Shown here one piece after another: positions 27,297-36,670 of a stretch of DNA of 64,000 nucleotides. Under the pieces are notes generated by a model. That model was not told the origin of the DNA and searched no databases. It was given only the letters and a program-made list of their open reading frames with translations. The position numbers and the translations under genes were made by a program. Position 1 is the first letter of the stretch. The number at the start of each line of letters is the position of its first letter. The stretch spans positions 587,985 through 651,984 of the forward strand of contig JAHBXQ010000001.1 of NCBI GenBank assembly GCA_019636345.1, written 5' to 3'. The DNA is from Pirellulales bacterium. Lineage in GTDB: Bacteria > Planctomycetota > Planctomycetia > Pirellulales > Lacipirellulaceae.

Positions 27297-28067
27297 TCAA
27301 CGGCGGGCGACTCCCTGGGCGGCGTCGTACTTGCGCAGGCGGCTCTGCACGTCCCACGTCATCCACAGGGCAATGCATTCGCCGCCGACGATCATCCCCC
27401 ACACGTACCACGCCATGTGCTCGGGGTGGGCGGCGATCGCCGGCAACAGGAAGCATCCCAGCAGCGGCACGACGACTCGCGCCGCGCACCCCATGCCGGC
27501 TGCCACGAACGGCGGGCCGTAGTCGTACAGGTTGCGCACTCGCCGCGGCAGGCCCGCCAGACAGCTTGCGACCGCGGCCAGCATCGGCCACTGCATGTGC
27601 GTGTCGACGACCGAGCGGTACGACGCCAGTGCGTCTTGGGCGAGGACCGCGGTCGCGGGCAGGCCGCTGTTGGCGCCGCGCACGGCGGCGGCGATCCCCC
27701 ACGCCAGCAGCCCCGCGCCGACCCATCCGACGGCCAGCCACGTGTCGCGCTTCAGATCCGGGTGTCGCAGCACGAGGTAAATCCCCGGCAGCACGACGAG
27801 CAGCGCGACGTACTGGGCCAGCATCGGCAGGAACAGGTGCCAAGCGGTCGCTTCCCCCGCGCGGATCGCCCAAGCCATGAGCCCGGCGATGCCGACAATC
27901 GTCAGCCCCTGGACGACCAGATCGAAGGGACTCATCTCGCCCCCTTCGTTCCGCAGCATTCGCCGGGCGTCGTCGACCGACAGCTTGTTGACGAGCATCC
28001 GCTCAGTCTCGTCCCGCGGAGGCGCGGGAGCGGACGGAACCAACGGCGATTTGCGATTCTTGGCCAT
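27297..28067 (-). CDS. Predicted membrane protein of unknown function
   Basis: The 256-residue protein has a hydrophilic N-terminal segment rich in Pro/Asp/Glu (residues 1-50) and then about six hydrophobic segments, for example GLTIVGIAGLMAWAIRAG, AQYVALLVVLPGIYLVL, WLAVGWVGAGLLAWGIAAAV and VVVPLLGCFLLPAIAAH. No family motif stands out. It is convergent with the cyclase, with only about 23 bases between the two stop codons. Confidence 0.75.
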   Translation of the reverse strand: MAKNRKSPLVPSAPAPPRDETERMLVNKLSVDDARRMLRNEGGEMSPFDLVVQGLTIVGIAGLMAWAIRAGEATAWHLFLPMLAQYVALLVVLPGIYLVLRHPDLKRDTWLAVGWVGAGLLAWGIAAAVRGANSGLPATAVLAQDALASYRSVVDTHMQWPMLAAVASCLAGLPRRVRNLYDYGPPFVAAGMGCAARVVVPLLGCFLLPAIAAHPEHMAWYVWGMIVGGECIALWMTWDVQSRLRKYDAAQGVARR

Positions 28068-28411
28068 CGACGGACGGAAGCGAAACTGGGGGGATGCAAG
28101 CGGTACGGCGAGGCATTGTAACCGAGCCCCAGGTCGCGTGCTTGGCCCCGCGCCGGCGGAGGCAATGGGCGGGTCCGAGGGGTTGGGGAGAAACGCTTAT
28201 GGCGTCGCGGGCGATCGAGGGCCGTTGCCAACCGGATTGGCGGCGCAATCCGCAGCGCCGGTTCTCGTCCCGTCCGACGGGGCGGACAAAAACATGGTGC
28301 GATCGGACGAGGCAATTAGACTGAAATCTGGCCGCCGCATGCTCGTTTGACGCGCATTTCGCCCGCTCAGCCGGGGTCTCGGCGACCGCTCCACCGACGA
28401 CGTTTGCACCT
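28068..28411. other. Divergent promoter region between membrane protein and peroxidase genes
   Basis: About 344 bases with no supported gene. Open frames on either strand are GC shadows. The region should carry the promoters of both flanking genes, but I see no convincing -35/-10 pair, RNA gene or repeat. Confidence 0.4.
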
Positions 28412-30310
28412 TTGAAGCGGAACCGACGCGTGTTGCACCACAGCCCAGGGCGCCTTGCGCCCGCACTTTTCGTTGCGCTGCTTGTCCTGTCGACGAGGTC
28501 GGCGACCGCCTACGATCGGACCCTCGACGGCACGTACACGCACCCCACGATCGTCAATCGCGGCGCGGCGGGGCAGCAGTTGATTCGAGTCAACTACCTG
28601 GTCGACTACGCCAACAGTCAGGGCGCCATGATCCTGCCGCCGACGCGTCCCAATGCGCGGACGATCTCGAACACCCTCTCCGCGCAATCGTCGAGCAAGG
28701 AGAGCGTCCGCGGGCTGAGCAACTTTGCGTTCGGTTGGGCGCAGTTTCTCGACCACGACATGGGGCTCTCGACCACGAGCAACGGCGCCGGCGTCAACGG
28801 TTCGGCGGCGATCACGATCACCGATCCCAACGATCCTCTGGGTCCGAATCCGATCGGGTTCACGCGTTCGAACTTCGTCTTCGACGGTTTCCGGCAGCAG
28901 ATCAACGAAGTCACCTCCTGGATCGACGGTTCGCAGATCTACGGTTCGAGCACGGCCCGCGCGGCCGCCTTGCGAACCGGCGGCGGGACGGGGGCCAAGC
29001 TGCTGACGAGCGCCGGCAATCTGCTCCCCTACAACACCGCCGGCTTGGCGAACCAGAACAACGGGCCGCTGCCCGCCAATCAGTTGTTCCTCGCCGGCGA
29101 CGTCCGGGCCAACGAGAACTCGCTGCTCACGTCGCTGCAGACTGTGTTCGTCCGCGAGCACAATCGACTGGTCGACGTCATCGCCGTACAGAAGCCGAGC
29201 CTCAACGCCCAAGAACAATACAATCTGGCCCGTAAACTGGTCATCGCCGAGCTGCAGGCGATCACGTACAAGGAGTTCTTGCCCGCGTTGATGGGCGCCA
29301 ACGCGCCGACGGTGCAAGCCTTCGCGTTCAGTCCGGCGATCGACGGTTCGGTCACCAACGCATTCGCTCACATGGCGTTTCGCTTCGGCCACAGCATCGT
29401 CGGCGAGTCGCTGCTCTTGGCCAACGACGGCAGCCAGGCGGTCGGCAGCTTGACGTTCGGCAACTCGTTTTTCAATCCGGCGCTGATCGCCAACGACCCG
29501 ACCATGATCGACAAGGTTCTCATGGGCGCCTCGCTGCAGAAGTCGCAGGAGGTCGATCTGCAGATCTCGAATTCCTTGCGAAACGTCATGTTCGGTCCGC
29601 CGGGGGCCGGCGGGACCGATCTCATGGCGATCGACGTGCAACGCGGGCGCGATCACGGCATCGTCGATTACAACGAACTGCGAGGCGCCTACAACCTTTC
29701 GACGCTCGCCAATTTCAGCCAAATGCCGACCGACGCCGCGACTCGCGCGGCCATCCAATCGCTGTACGGCAACAACGTCAACAACGTCGACGCCTTCGTC
29801 GGAGCGTTGGCCGAGACGCATCTGCCGGGGTCGAGCCTCGGCCCGTTGCTGACGGCGATCATCGGCAACCAGTTCACGCGTTCGCGTGACGGCGATCGGT
29901 TCTTCTACACGGGGGATTACAACGGGTTGTACGCGGGCGGGGTGCTGAAGTCCGACATTGCGTCGATCGTCAATCTCGACACGATCAAGCTGGCCGACCT
30001 CATTACGATGAACACGGGCCTGACGAACATCTCCGACAACCTGTTCTTCGCCCAAGCGCCGGCTCCGTCGGCGCCGCTGGCGGGCGACTTCAACAACGAC
30101 GGGGTCGTCGACGGCGCCGACCTGACGGCGTGGAAGGCGGGGTTCGCCGCCGGGACGCTCACGGGGTCCGATCTGTTGACGTGGCAACGGAATGTCGGGG
30201 TCGGGGCCGCGACCGGCGCCATCGCCGCCGTGCCCGAACCGTCGGCGGCGCTATTGGCCGTCGTCGCCGCGGTCGCCGTCGCGCTGCGTCGTCGCCGCGC
30301 TCCGCGCTGA
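28412..30310 (+). CDS. Secreted animal-type heme peroxidase with dockerin-like repeat and PEP-CTERM tail
   Basis: The 632-residue protein is a heme peroxidase of the animal (peroxinectin/myeloperoxidase) superfamily. The distal pair is in WAQFLDHDMGLS with Asp114 and His115. Conserved REHNRL follows, and the proximal His327 is in FRFGHSIVGESL. Heme and Ca-binding regions look intact. After a signal peptide (ALFVALLVLSTRSATA) the domain runs to about residue 540. The C-terminus then carries a dockerin-like DFNNDGVVDGADLTAWKAGF and a PEP-CTERM tail VPEPSAALLAVVAAVAVAL with basic residues. It is probably exported to the cell surface. The start is uncertain: TTG 28412 gives the frame, GTG 28430 would also keep the signal peptide. 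Confidence 0.9.
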   Translation: MKRNRRVLHHSPGRLAPALFVALLVLSTRSATAYDRTLDGTYTHPTIVNRGAAGQQLIRVNYLVDYANSQGAMILPPTRPNARTISNTLSAQSSSKESVRGLSNFAFGWAQFLDHDMGLSTTSNGAGVNGSAAITITDPNDPLGPNPIGFTRSNFVFDGFRQQINEVTSWIDGSQIYGSSTARAAALRTGGGTGAKLLTSAGNLLPYNTAGLANQNNGPLPANQLFLAGDVRANENSLLTSLQTVFVREHNRLVDVIAVQKPSLNAQEQYNLARKLVIAELQAITYKEFLPALMGANAPTVQAFAFSPAIDGSVTNAFAHMAFRFGHSIVGESLLLANDGSQAVGSLTFGNSFFNPALIANDPTMIDKVLMGASLQKSQEVDLQISNSLRNVMFGPPGAGGTDLMAIDVQRGRDHGIVDYNELRGAYNLSTLANFSQMPTDAATRAAIQSLYGNNVNNVDAFVGALAETHLPGSSLGPLLTAIIGNQFTRSRDGDRFFYTGDYNGLYAGGVLKSDIASIVNLDTIKLADLITMNTGLTNISDNLFFAQAPAPSAPLAGDFNNDGVVDGADLTAWKAGFAAGTLTGSDLLTWQRNVGVGAATGAIAAVPEPSAALLAVVAAVAVALRRRRAPR

Positions 30311-30857
30311 GCGCCGCGACAAGTTGCTCGATTTTGCTCGCGTGCAAAACGATCAAAATCTCGCAGCAAAACTTCGCGTGCAAGGCGGTCGACTTCGGTC
30401 CTAACCGCCGGCTTGCCAACGACTTCGGCGCGGGACCGCCGAGGGCCGCGGCTGAGTTTTGCCAGCAAAACTCCGGGGGGGCGAGCAAAACTCCTCGTCC
30501 CGCCCCCGTCACCCTCGCCAAAATCCTCGCGGAAACCGACGCCGAAGTCGACGAGCCTTGTGCGTTGTCGAAGCCGCTCGCTCGCCGACGTCGGCCTGTC
30601 CGCCCGGCGCGGCCTTGGCGGGGCGACTTCGTTCTACACGAAGGGGCGGCCCCATTTCTACAAAAATCGCAGCAGCGTGCTGCTGGCGATGCGGATCCGC
30701 CGGCCTACTCGGCTCAATTAATCGACTGCACCGCCCGGGTGTTTGTCACTAACGACGCGAGCGAGCCGGAGCCCGCATAACCGGGGCTCATTTGGGTGGC
30801 GTGGCATTGCGAATCGGCGCCCCCGGCGACCTGGGAGGTCGCGGCTCGGCGGAGGGA
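30311..30857. other. Gene-free region with small AGCAAAACT motifs
   Basis: This 547-base stretch has no supported gene. It contains three AGCAAAACT motifs (near 30365, 30463, 30484) and a perfect inverted repeat GAGTTTTGC-CA-GCAAAACTC at 30453-30472 that could fold into a short hairpin but has no following T-run. The rest is ordinary GC-rich sequence. It precedes the duplicated uvrB tail. Confidence 0.4.
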
Positions 30858-31238
30858 TTATGGGCCATTTTTGGGGCGGGGGACGCGGCGGGTTTGCTTT
30901 TTGCCGCGGTTGCGGGGGCCTCGTTGGGGGCCGTCGCTTCTCTTCACCGCGTCGACCGGTTTGCCGATGTTGTCGCGCATGCGTTCGATGCGGTCGCGGA
31001 TCGCGGCGGCTCGTTCAAACTCCAGGGCCTCGGCCGCGGCGAGCATTTCGGCTTCCAACTCGGCGATGTACTCCTCGGTGACGTAGACCGTCTCGTCGGC
31101 CCGGCCGTCGATCCACTCCCCGACCTCCGCCTCGATCGCGCAGGCCAACATCCGCTGAGCCCCCTGCTTGAGAATCTCCGAGAGCGCGTCCCGGGACGAG
31201 CCTGGAAACGGCAACGATTCGGTGGTAACCTCGGCCAT
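30858..31238 (-). pseudogene. Chimeric ORF: IS256-type transposase N-terminus fused to a UvrB C-terminus
   Basis: This 126-codon frame has an intact ATG (31238) with a plausible ribosome site (CAGGAG). Residues 1-46, including SRDALSEILKQGAQRMLACA and EAEVGEWIDGR, match the start of IS256-family transposases. At residue 47 it switches in frame to the C-terminal ~80 residues of UvrB, including [17 protein letters not shown] and the UVR-type helical segment [17 protein letters not shown]. The UvrB part is nearly identical to the true uvrB end at 32555-32784 but ends in a diverged tail (VPRPKNGP versus VPRPKKGP). The catalytic transposase domain is gone, so this is a remnant. It could still yield a small UVR-domain protein, but expression is unproven. 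Confidence 0.7.
30963..31099 (-). repeat. Direct repeat, copy A: duplicated 3' end of uvrB
   Basis: These 137 bases are identical, base for base, to 32648-32784 inside uvrB, in direct orientation 1685 bases apart. Homology continues with mismatches and indels to the stop codon (30858 and 32555). They bound the AT-richer TPR gene and the transposase remnant. Confidence 0.95.
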
Positions 31239-31403
31239 GGCTGGCGTGCTCCTGGGAAGCACGGGCCACCTCAAGCAAACCCAAAGGAAACCAAGCGCGC
31301 CGGCTTCTTCAACTCATACCCGGCCGCAAGATTCGGTAGTATCTCACAATCATCTTTCAACGCTGCCTAGGGTTAATGTCTTTCAGTCCCTTCAACTTGT
31401 CGC

Positions 31404-32471
31404 ATGGAAATGAATGATTTAGCACAGTCTGACGATAGTGACAGGTTGGCATCACGCTTTTTTCAGCAGTCCGTAGAGGCTGGGGCAAGACACAAATTAG
31501 AAGATTCCGCAAGCTATTGCCGCAAAGCGGCAGAGCTATGGGAAGCAAGTGGCAGCAAGCACGTTTCCAAAGCATATCACCAATTGGGGATGATTGCGTA
31601 CGCCAAGCACGAGTACGGTGCTGCTGAAGACTGGTATCAGAGAGCGCTGGAGAAAGACGAAGAATGCGGAGATGCCATTGGCGCTGCCAAGACGCTCAAC
31701 AATCTAGGAGCAGTCGCCTGCGCTCGCAAAGACTATGCTGCTGCAGAGGTCTACTTGCGGAAATCAATCACGATCAAGGAAGATCACGGCGACAATCTTG
31801 GAGTAGCTAGGAGCTTGCATCAGCTTGGCATTGTTGAAAGCCGTCGCGGTGATGTCGAAGCAGCTAGGGAGCTATATTTCAAGGCGATCGAGATAAATCT
31901 GAAATCGGGAAACGAGGCGGGTGTGGCGTGTAACTATGGGAATCTCGTTACGATTGCGCGGTCACAAGGCCTAACCGGCGACAAGGAAGTCAGCGGCTGG
32001 TTTGAGAAGGCGTTGCATATTTTTCAGGAGAAAGGAGATGTCAATGCCATTCTTGCATTGGGCAAGAGTGCCGAGCATTACAGCGATTGGAAGGATGCTG
32101 AGATTGCGTACCGAACAGCAGCCGAGACTGCGAATAGGTCTGGCGATCTTGAGTACAAGGCGTACAGCTACCAGTATTTAGGGGCTCTTGCGGCAAGGCT
32201 GTGCGACTATGAGGCTGCGCTGAGTTGGTATCGAGAAGCGATGCAAGCTCATGAAGAGCGTGGAGCTACAGACTGTGTTGCCAAGGCCTGCATGTCAATG
32301 GGAAACTTAGAACTGTCAAGAAGTTCTAGTAGGCGACCCGATTTTCGATCATCAAAAAAGTGGTTTCAAAAGGCAATTGAGTTGGGGGCAGCAACGAGCT
32401 GGCGAGAACGGCTTACTATCTATGGCCGACTGTGGCGATATCGATTCGCCAACTACTTTTCTAAGCAGTAG
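31404..32471 (+). CDS. Foreign TPR-repeat protein inserted beside uvrB
   Basis: The 355-residue protein is an array of about six to seven TPR units of the tandem 40-residue (MalT/kinesin-light-chain-like) type. Examples are KAYHQLGMIAYAKHEYGAAE, KTLNNLGAVACARKDYAAAE, RSLHQLGIVESRRGDVEAA and YQYLGALAARLCDYEAAL. It has no signal peptide, catalytic domain or membrane segment. The two 60-base lines I counted have 50-55 percent GC, clearly lower than surrounding genes, and codon use is less GC3-biased, so it was likely acquired. It lies between direct repeats of the uvrB 3' end, opposite in strand to uvrB. Function unknown; standalone TPR proteins of this type are found in accessory and defence regions, but nothing here proves that. 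Confidence 0.85.
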   Translation: MEMNDLAQSDDSDRLASRFFQQSVEAGARHKLEDSASYCRKAAELWEASGSKHVSKAYHQLGMIAYAKHEYGAAEDWYQRALEKDEECGDAIGAAKTLNNLGAVACARKDYAAAEVYLRKSITIKEDHGDNLGVARSLHQLGIVESRRGDVEAARELYFKAIEINLKSGNEAGVACNYGNLVTIARSQGLTGDKEVSGWFEKALHIFQEKGDVNAILALGKSAEHYSDWKDAEIAYRTAAETANRSGDLEYKAYSYQYLGALAARLCDYEAALSWYREAMQAHEERGATDCVAKACMSMGNLELSRSSSRRPDFRSSKKWFQKAIELGAATSWRERLTIYGRLWRYRFANYFSKQ

Positions 32472-32554
32472 GTTCGTGACGACGGCGTACCTGCGATCGC
32501 CAACAACTTTCCGACAGCGGCGCGCTGTCTTGAACCGACTAGGTTGCCTGGGGG

Positions 32555-34615
32555 TTATGGCCCCTTCTTCGGTCGCGGCACGCGGGCTTTGTTGCGGCCT
32601 TTGCCGCGTTTGGGGCCGTCGCTTCTCTTCACTGCATCGACTGGTTCGCCGATGTTGTCGCGCATGCGTTCGATGCGGTCGCGGATCGCGGCGGCTCGTT
32701 CAAACTCCAGGGCCTCGGCCGCGGCGAGCATTTCGGCTTCCAACTCGGCGATGTACTCCTCGGTGACGTAGACCGTCTCGTCGGTGCGGCCGACCGCGGC
32801 GTTTGCGTTGGCGTGGGCTTGGGCGTCGGATTCGATGCCGCGGCGGATCGCCTTCTTGACCGTCTCGGGGGTGATGCCGTGGGCGGCGTTGTACTGGTGT
32901 TGCAGCTTGCGGCGGCGCTCGGTTTCGTCGATCGCGCGTTGCATGCTGTCGGTGACGCGGTCGGCGTACAGGATGACCTTGGCGTTCACATTGCGGGCCG
33001 CGCGGCCGATGGTTTGCATCAGCGACGTTTCGCTCCGCAGAAAGCCCTCTTTGTCGGCGTCGAGGATCGCTACGAGCGAGACCTCGGGCAGATCGAGCCC
33101 CTCGCGCAACAGGTTCACCCCCACCAGCGCCTCGAACCGACCGGCCCGGAGGTCGCGCAGCAGTTCGACGCGCTCGAAGGCGTCGAGTTCGCTATGAAGC
33201 CACTTGCACTGGACCCCCTCGTCGGTGAAATAGGCGGCCAGGTCCTCGGCGAGCCGTTTGGTGAGCGTGGTCACCAGGGTCCGTTCGCCGGCGGCGGCGC
33301 GGAGGCGGATTTCCTCCAACAAGTGGGGCACTTGGCCGCGGGCCGGGACGACCTCGATGATCGGGTCCAACAGGCCGGTGGGGCGGACGACCTGCTCGAC
33401 GACCTCGCCGCCGGTTTGGCCGAGCTCGTAGTTGCCGGGGGTGGCCGAGACGTAGACGACGGTGCGGGCCCGCTCGCGCCACTCCTCGAACTTCATCGGC
33501 CGGTTGTCCATGGCGCTGGGGAGCCGGAAGCCGTGCTCGACGAGGGTGCTTTTGCGGCTGCGGTCGCCGGCGTACATGGCGCCGATTTGGGGGACCGTGG
33601 CGTGCGACTCGTCGACGAACAGGAGGAAGTCGGGGGGGAAGAAATCGAACAGCGTGTTGGGGGGCTCGCCCTCGGCCTTGCCGGCGAGGTGGCGGCTGTA
33701 GTTCTCGATCCCCGGGCAGTAGCCGGCCTCCATCATCATTTCGACGTCGAACCGGGTGCGGGCGTTGAGCCGTTGGGCTTCGAGCAGCTTGCCCTGCTCG
33801 CGGAACAGTTCGAGCCGCTGGGCGAGCTCCTTGCGGATGCGGTCGACGGCGTTTTGGATCCGTTCCTCCGGCATGACGAAGTGCTTGGCCGGGTAGATGT
33901 ACATTTGCTGCAGCGCGTCGATCGTGGCGCCGGAGACGGGGTCGATGATCGACAGCCGTTCGACCTCGTCCCCCCAGAACTCGATGCGGTAGGCGAATTC
34001 CTCGTAGCTGGGCCACACCTCGACGCAATCGCCGCGCACCCGGAACTTGCCGCGCTGCGGGTCCGTGTCGTTGCGGTCGTACTGCACGTCGACCAGCTTG
34101 GCGAGCACTTCGTCGCGATCGATCGTCTGGCCGATGCGCAGACCGACCATCATCGCCTTGTAATCCTCGGGCGAGCCCAGGCCGTAGATGCACGACACGC
34201 TGGCCACGACGATGACGTCGCTGCGGCTGACGAGGCTCGAGGTCGTGGCGAGCCGCATGCGGTCGATCTCTTCGTTGATCGAGGCGTCCTTCTCGATGTA
34301 GATGTCGCGCTGGGGGATGTAGGCCTCGGGCTGGTAGTAGTCGTAGTAGCTGACGAAGTAGCTGACGGCGTTCTTGGGGAAGAACTCCTTGAACTCGCCG
34401 TAGAGCTGGGCGGCGAGGGTCTTGTTGTGCGAGAGCACGAGCGTGGGGCGCTGCACGGCCTGAATGACGTTGGCCATGGTGAAGGTCTTGCCGCTGCCGG
34501 TGACCCCCATGAGGACCTGCTCGCGGCGGCCTTCGCGGAGGCCCTGGACGAGCTGCTCGATCGCGGCGGGCTGGTCGCCGGCGGGTTGGAAATCGCTGTG
34601 AAGTTCAAACTGCAT
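32555..34615 (-). CDS. uvrB: UvrABC excinuclease subunit B
   Basis: UvrB is the DNA-loading helicase-like subunit of nucleotide excision repair. The 686-residue protein has the Walker [12 protein letters not shown], the beta-hairpin region [21 protein letters not shown], the late motif QTIGRAARN, and a C-terminal UVR domain ([10 protein letters not shown] and [17 protein letters not shown]) that binds UvrC. Length and motifs are complete. A copy of its last ~230-240 bases lies downstream at 30858-31099, so its own 3' end may have come from, or recombined with, incoming DNA. It is the last gene of a minus-strand run comEA, membrane protein, uvrB, with a gap of only 7 bases before it. Confidence 0.97.
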   Translation of the reverse strand: MQFELHSDFQPAGDQPAAIEQLVQGLREGRREQVLMGVTGSGKTFTMANVIQAVQRPTLVLSHNKTLAAQLYGEFKEFFPKNAVSYFVSYYDYYQPEAYIPQRDIYIEKDASINEEIDRMRLATTSSLVSRSDVIVVASVSCIYGLGSPEDYKAMMVGLRIGQTIDRDEVLAKLVDVQYDRNDTDPQRGKFRVRGDCVEVWPSYEEFAYRIEFWGDEVERLSIIDPVSGATIDALQQMYIYPAKHFVMPEERIQNAVDRIRKELAQRLELFREQGKLLEAQRLNARTRFDVEMMMEAGYCPGIENYSRHLAGKAEGEPPNTLFDFFPPDFLLFVDESHATVPQIGAMYAGDRSRKSTLVEHGFRLPSAMDNRPMKFEEWRERARTVVYVSATPGNYELGQTGGEVVEQVVRPTGLLDPIIEVVPARGQVPHLLEEIRLRAAAGERTLVTTLTKRLAEDLAAYFTDEGVQCKWLHSELDAFERVELLRDLRAGRFEALVGVNLLREGLDLPEVSLVAILDADKEGFLRSETSLMQTIGRAARNVNAKVILYADRVTDSMQRAIDETERRRKLQHQYNAAHGITPETVKKAIRRGIESDAQAHANANAAVGRTDETVYVTEEYIAELEAEMLAAAEALEFERAAAIRDRIERMRDNIGEPVDAVKRSDGPKRGKGRNKARVPRPKKGP
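32648..32784 (-). repeat. Direct repeat, copy B: within the uvrB coding sequence
   Basis: This 137-base segment of uvrB, encoding part of the UVR domain, is an exact match to 30963-31099. The proteins after it diverge slightly ([17 protein letters not shown] here versus [17 protein letters not shown] in the other copy), so flanking homology continues outside the identical block. Confidence 0.95.
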
Positions 34616-34622
34616 GGCGGGT

Positions 34623-35132
34623 TCAGTCTTGCGCGGCCGAGGAGGCGTGAATCAGGGGGGCGGGACGAAGGGGAAAGAACGCCGCTGCGGCCAGCACGAA
34701 ATACGCGCCGAACATCGTTCCCGCGATCTGCCAGTCGCGGCGGGTGATGCCGCCGGGGATCATGATGAAGATCGCCACGAGCGCGTCGAACAGCAACAGA
34801 ATCAACAGCGCCAAGTAGAACGCAGCCGCCTGCCACGGTGCATGCCGGCCGTCGCGCAGTTGCATGGCGCCGTGCCCAGCGCGGACAAAGAACACGCCGA
34901 TCGGCAGGAACACGCCGACGAGGACTTGCACGATCGGCCAGCCGTCGCAGAGGAGCTTGGCGACTCGCGGCGTCGCGGCCATGAACGCCGGCAGCAAACC
35001 GTCCCAGCGGAGGAGCGTCAACAGCCAGTCGGCGTAGCGCGACGAACCTTCCCCGAGGGCGTTGCCGCGTATTGCGCTGCGGCCGGCGGCGGGGCGGGTC
35101 TCCAGCGGCATGGCGGGGGTCGGCGAATCCAT
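34623..35132 (-). CDS. Predicted small membrane protein between comEA and uvrB
   Basis: The 169-residue protein has about three to four hydrophobic segments ([55 protein letters not shown]) after a ~60-residue hydrophilic N-terminus. No known family motif is visible to me. Gene spacing is tight: 10 bases after comEA and 7 before uvrB, so the three are very likely one transcript. The ATG at 35132 is the only plausible start. Confidence 0.75.
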   Translation of the reverse strand: MDSPTPAMPLETRPAAGRSAIRGNALGEGSSRYADWLLTLLRWDGLLPAFMAATPRVAKLLCDGWPIVQVLVGVFLPIGVFFVRAGHGAMQLRDGRHAPWQAAAFYLALLILLLFDALVAIFIMIPGGITRRDWQIAGTMFGAYFVLAAAAFFPLRPAPLIHASSAAQD

Positions 35133-35142
35133 GGGACGGCGG

Positions 35143-35613
35143 TCAGGTTCCGCGGCCGGAACGATCCTCTCCGGCGGGCGAATTGCGGGGCGAACGATTG
35201 ATTGTACCGCGATTGTCCCCTGCGGCCCATTCGCGGTCGTTGGGGAGCGGCAATAGGTACGGGCGGATTCGCTGGAGGGTGCGCGGGCCGACGCCGTCGA
35301 CGCGGCGCAGGTCGTCGAGGCCGTTGAACGGGCCGTTCTGCAGGCGGTCGGCGATCAGCTTTTCGGCGAGGATCGGGCCGACGCCGGGAAGCATGATCAG
35401 CTCGGGCCAGTCGGCGCGGTTGACGTCGACTTGAAACTTGGCCACGAGCGGCGCCGCGCGGTCGACGTCGATCAACTCCCCCCGCCCTCCCCCGCGGGCC
35501 CACCACCATCCAGCCATCGCCAACAGCGCGCACGCAGCGGCAGCCGCCAGCGACTGTTGATCGCGCGGCCGCAGCCAGTCGGCGGGATCAAGGCGAAACG
35601 GGAGACGCGGCAT
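35143..35613 (-). CDS. comEA: ComEA-like helix-hairpin-helix DNA-binding protein
   Basis: The 156-residue protein has an N-terminal membrane helix (SLAAAAACALLAMAGWWWA) and then two helix-hairpin-helix motifs: VDVNRADWPELIMLPGVGPI and GLDDLRRVDGVGPRTLQRI. This is the pattern of ComEA, the membrane-anchored double-stranded DNA receptor for natural transformation. The length is compatible with a ComEA without an extended linker. The earlier open frame to 36228 overlaps nadC in antisense; MPRLPFRLDP at 35613 is the natural start. No other com genes are in the window, so a role in DNA uptake is inferred from family only. Confidence 0.85.
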   Translation of the reverse strand: MPRLPFRLDPADWLRPRDQQSLAAAAACALLAMAGWWWARGGGRGELIDVDRAAPLVAKFQVDVNRADWPELIMLPGVGPILAEKLIADRLQNGPFNGLDDLRRVDGVGPRTLQRIRPYLLPLPNDREWAAGDNRGTINRSPRNSPAGEDRSGRGT

Positions 35614-35720
35614 CGGCGGGTGCGACGAATCGGCTCCGGGCCTTTGGGCTTGGAGAGGGGCGCCTTCCCGGCGATCATTGACGCTGGCGTTCCCTCGCCG
35701 CACAACCCGAGGATTATACC

Positions 35721-35727
35721 GGAGGAG
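35721..35727 (+). promoter_or_regulatory. Ribosome binding site deciding the nadC start
   Basis: GGAGGAG sits 7 bases before the GTG at 35735. It is the best Shine-Dalgarno match near this gene and places the start after the Arg-rich upstream extension. This is a visible motif; use of the GTG is inferred from it and from the family N-terminus. Confidence 0.75.
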
Positions 35728-35734
35728 CCACGCC

Positions 35735-36670
35735 GTGAATCGCGATTTCGAGCAGTTGGATTGGAACGACGCGGTTGCGGCTGATTGTCGGCGGTTGGTG
35801 CGGATGGCGCTGGAGGAGGATCTGGCCGGCCAGCGAGATCTGACGACCGCGGCCTTGACGCCGGCCGAGCGCCGCGGCGCCGCCGACGTCGTGGCTCGCG
35901 AGCCCGGGATCGTCGCCGGGATGCCGCTGTTGCCGATTGTCGTCGCCGAGGCCGGGTTCGGTTTGTCGATCGAACACTTCGTGCACGACGGCGACGTCGT
36001 CGAGGGGGGGGCGATTCTCGCAACGATCCGCGGCTTGGCGGCCGAAATCCTGACCGCCGAGCGGACGATTCTCAACCTGCTCGGGCGCATGATGGGGGTG
36101 GCGACGCGCACCGGCTTGTTCGTTGCGGAGATCGCGGGGACCAAGGCGCGGCTGTACGACACGCGCAAGACGACCCCGGGGTGGCGGCGGTTGGAAAAGT
36201 ACGCCGTACGGTGCGGAGGAGGGTTCAACCACCGGCTCGGGCTCTACGATGCGGTGCTGATCAAGGACAACCACCTTGCGCTCGCGGCCGAGGCGACCAA
36301 GGGGCGGTTTGGCCCCGGCGACGCCGTCCGGCAAGCCCGTGAGTTCTTGCAAGGCGTCATGGGGGCCAATGCCGGGGCCCCGGCTGAGGCGATCGTCGAA
36401 GTCGAGGTCGATTCGCTGGAGCAACTGCGCAAGGCGCTCCCCGCGGGGCCAGACATTGTGCTGCTGGACAACATGTCGCTGGAGGAACTTTGCGACGCGG
36501 TGCGGTTGCGGAACGAAGCGGCCCCCGGCGTTGAGTTGGAAGCCTCGGGAGGCGTCCGATTGGATACGGTGCGCGAAATCGCAGCGACCGGGGTCGATCG
36601 AATCAGCGTCGGCGGACTAACCCACTCAGCCGTTGCTTTGGACGTGGCGTTGGATTGGCGCACGGGTTGA
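35735..36670 (+). CDS. nadC: Nicotinate-nucleotide pyrophosphorylase (carboxylating)
   Basis: NadC converts quinolinate plus PRPP to nicotinate mononucleotide in NAD synthesis. The 311-residue protein carries the family motifs MALEEDLAGQRDLTTAAL, AERTILNLLGRMMGVATRT, DTRKTTPGWRRLEKYAV with the PRPP/quinolinate-binding Arg and Lys, and KDNHLALAAE. The last part has EVEVDSLEQLRKAL and LEASGGVRLDTVREIAATGVD. The GTG start at 35735 follows GGAGGAG and gives a family-like N-terminus. Divergent from comEA across 121 bases. Confidence 0.96.
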   Translation: MNRDFEQLDWNDAVAADCRRLVRMALEEDLAGQRDLTTAALTPAERRGAADVVAREPGIVAGMPLLPIVVAEAGFGLSIEHFVHDGDVVEGGAILATIRGLAAEILTAERTILNLLGRMMGVATRTGLFVAEIAGTKARLYDTRKTTPGWRRLEKYAVRCGGGFNHRLGLYDAVLIKDNHLALAAEATKGRFGPGDAVRQAREFLQGVMGANAGAPAEAIVEVEVDSLEQLRKALPAGPDIVLLDNMSLEELCDAVRLRNEAAPGVELEASGGVRLDTVREIAATGVDRISVGGLTHSAVALDVALDWRTG

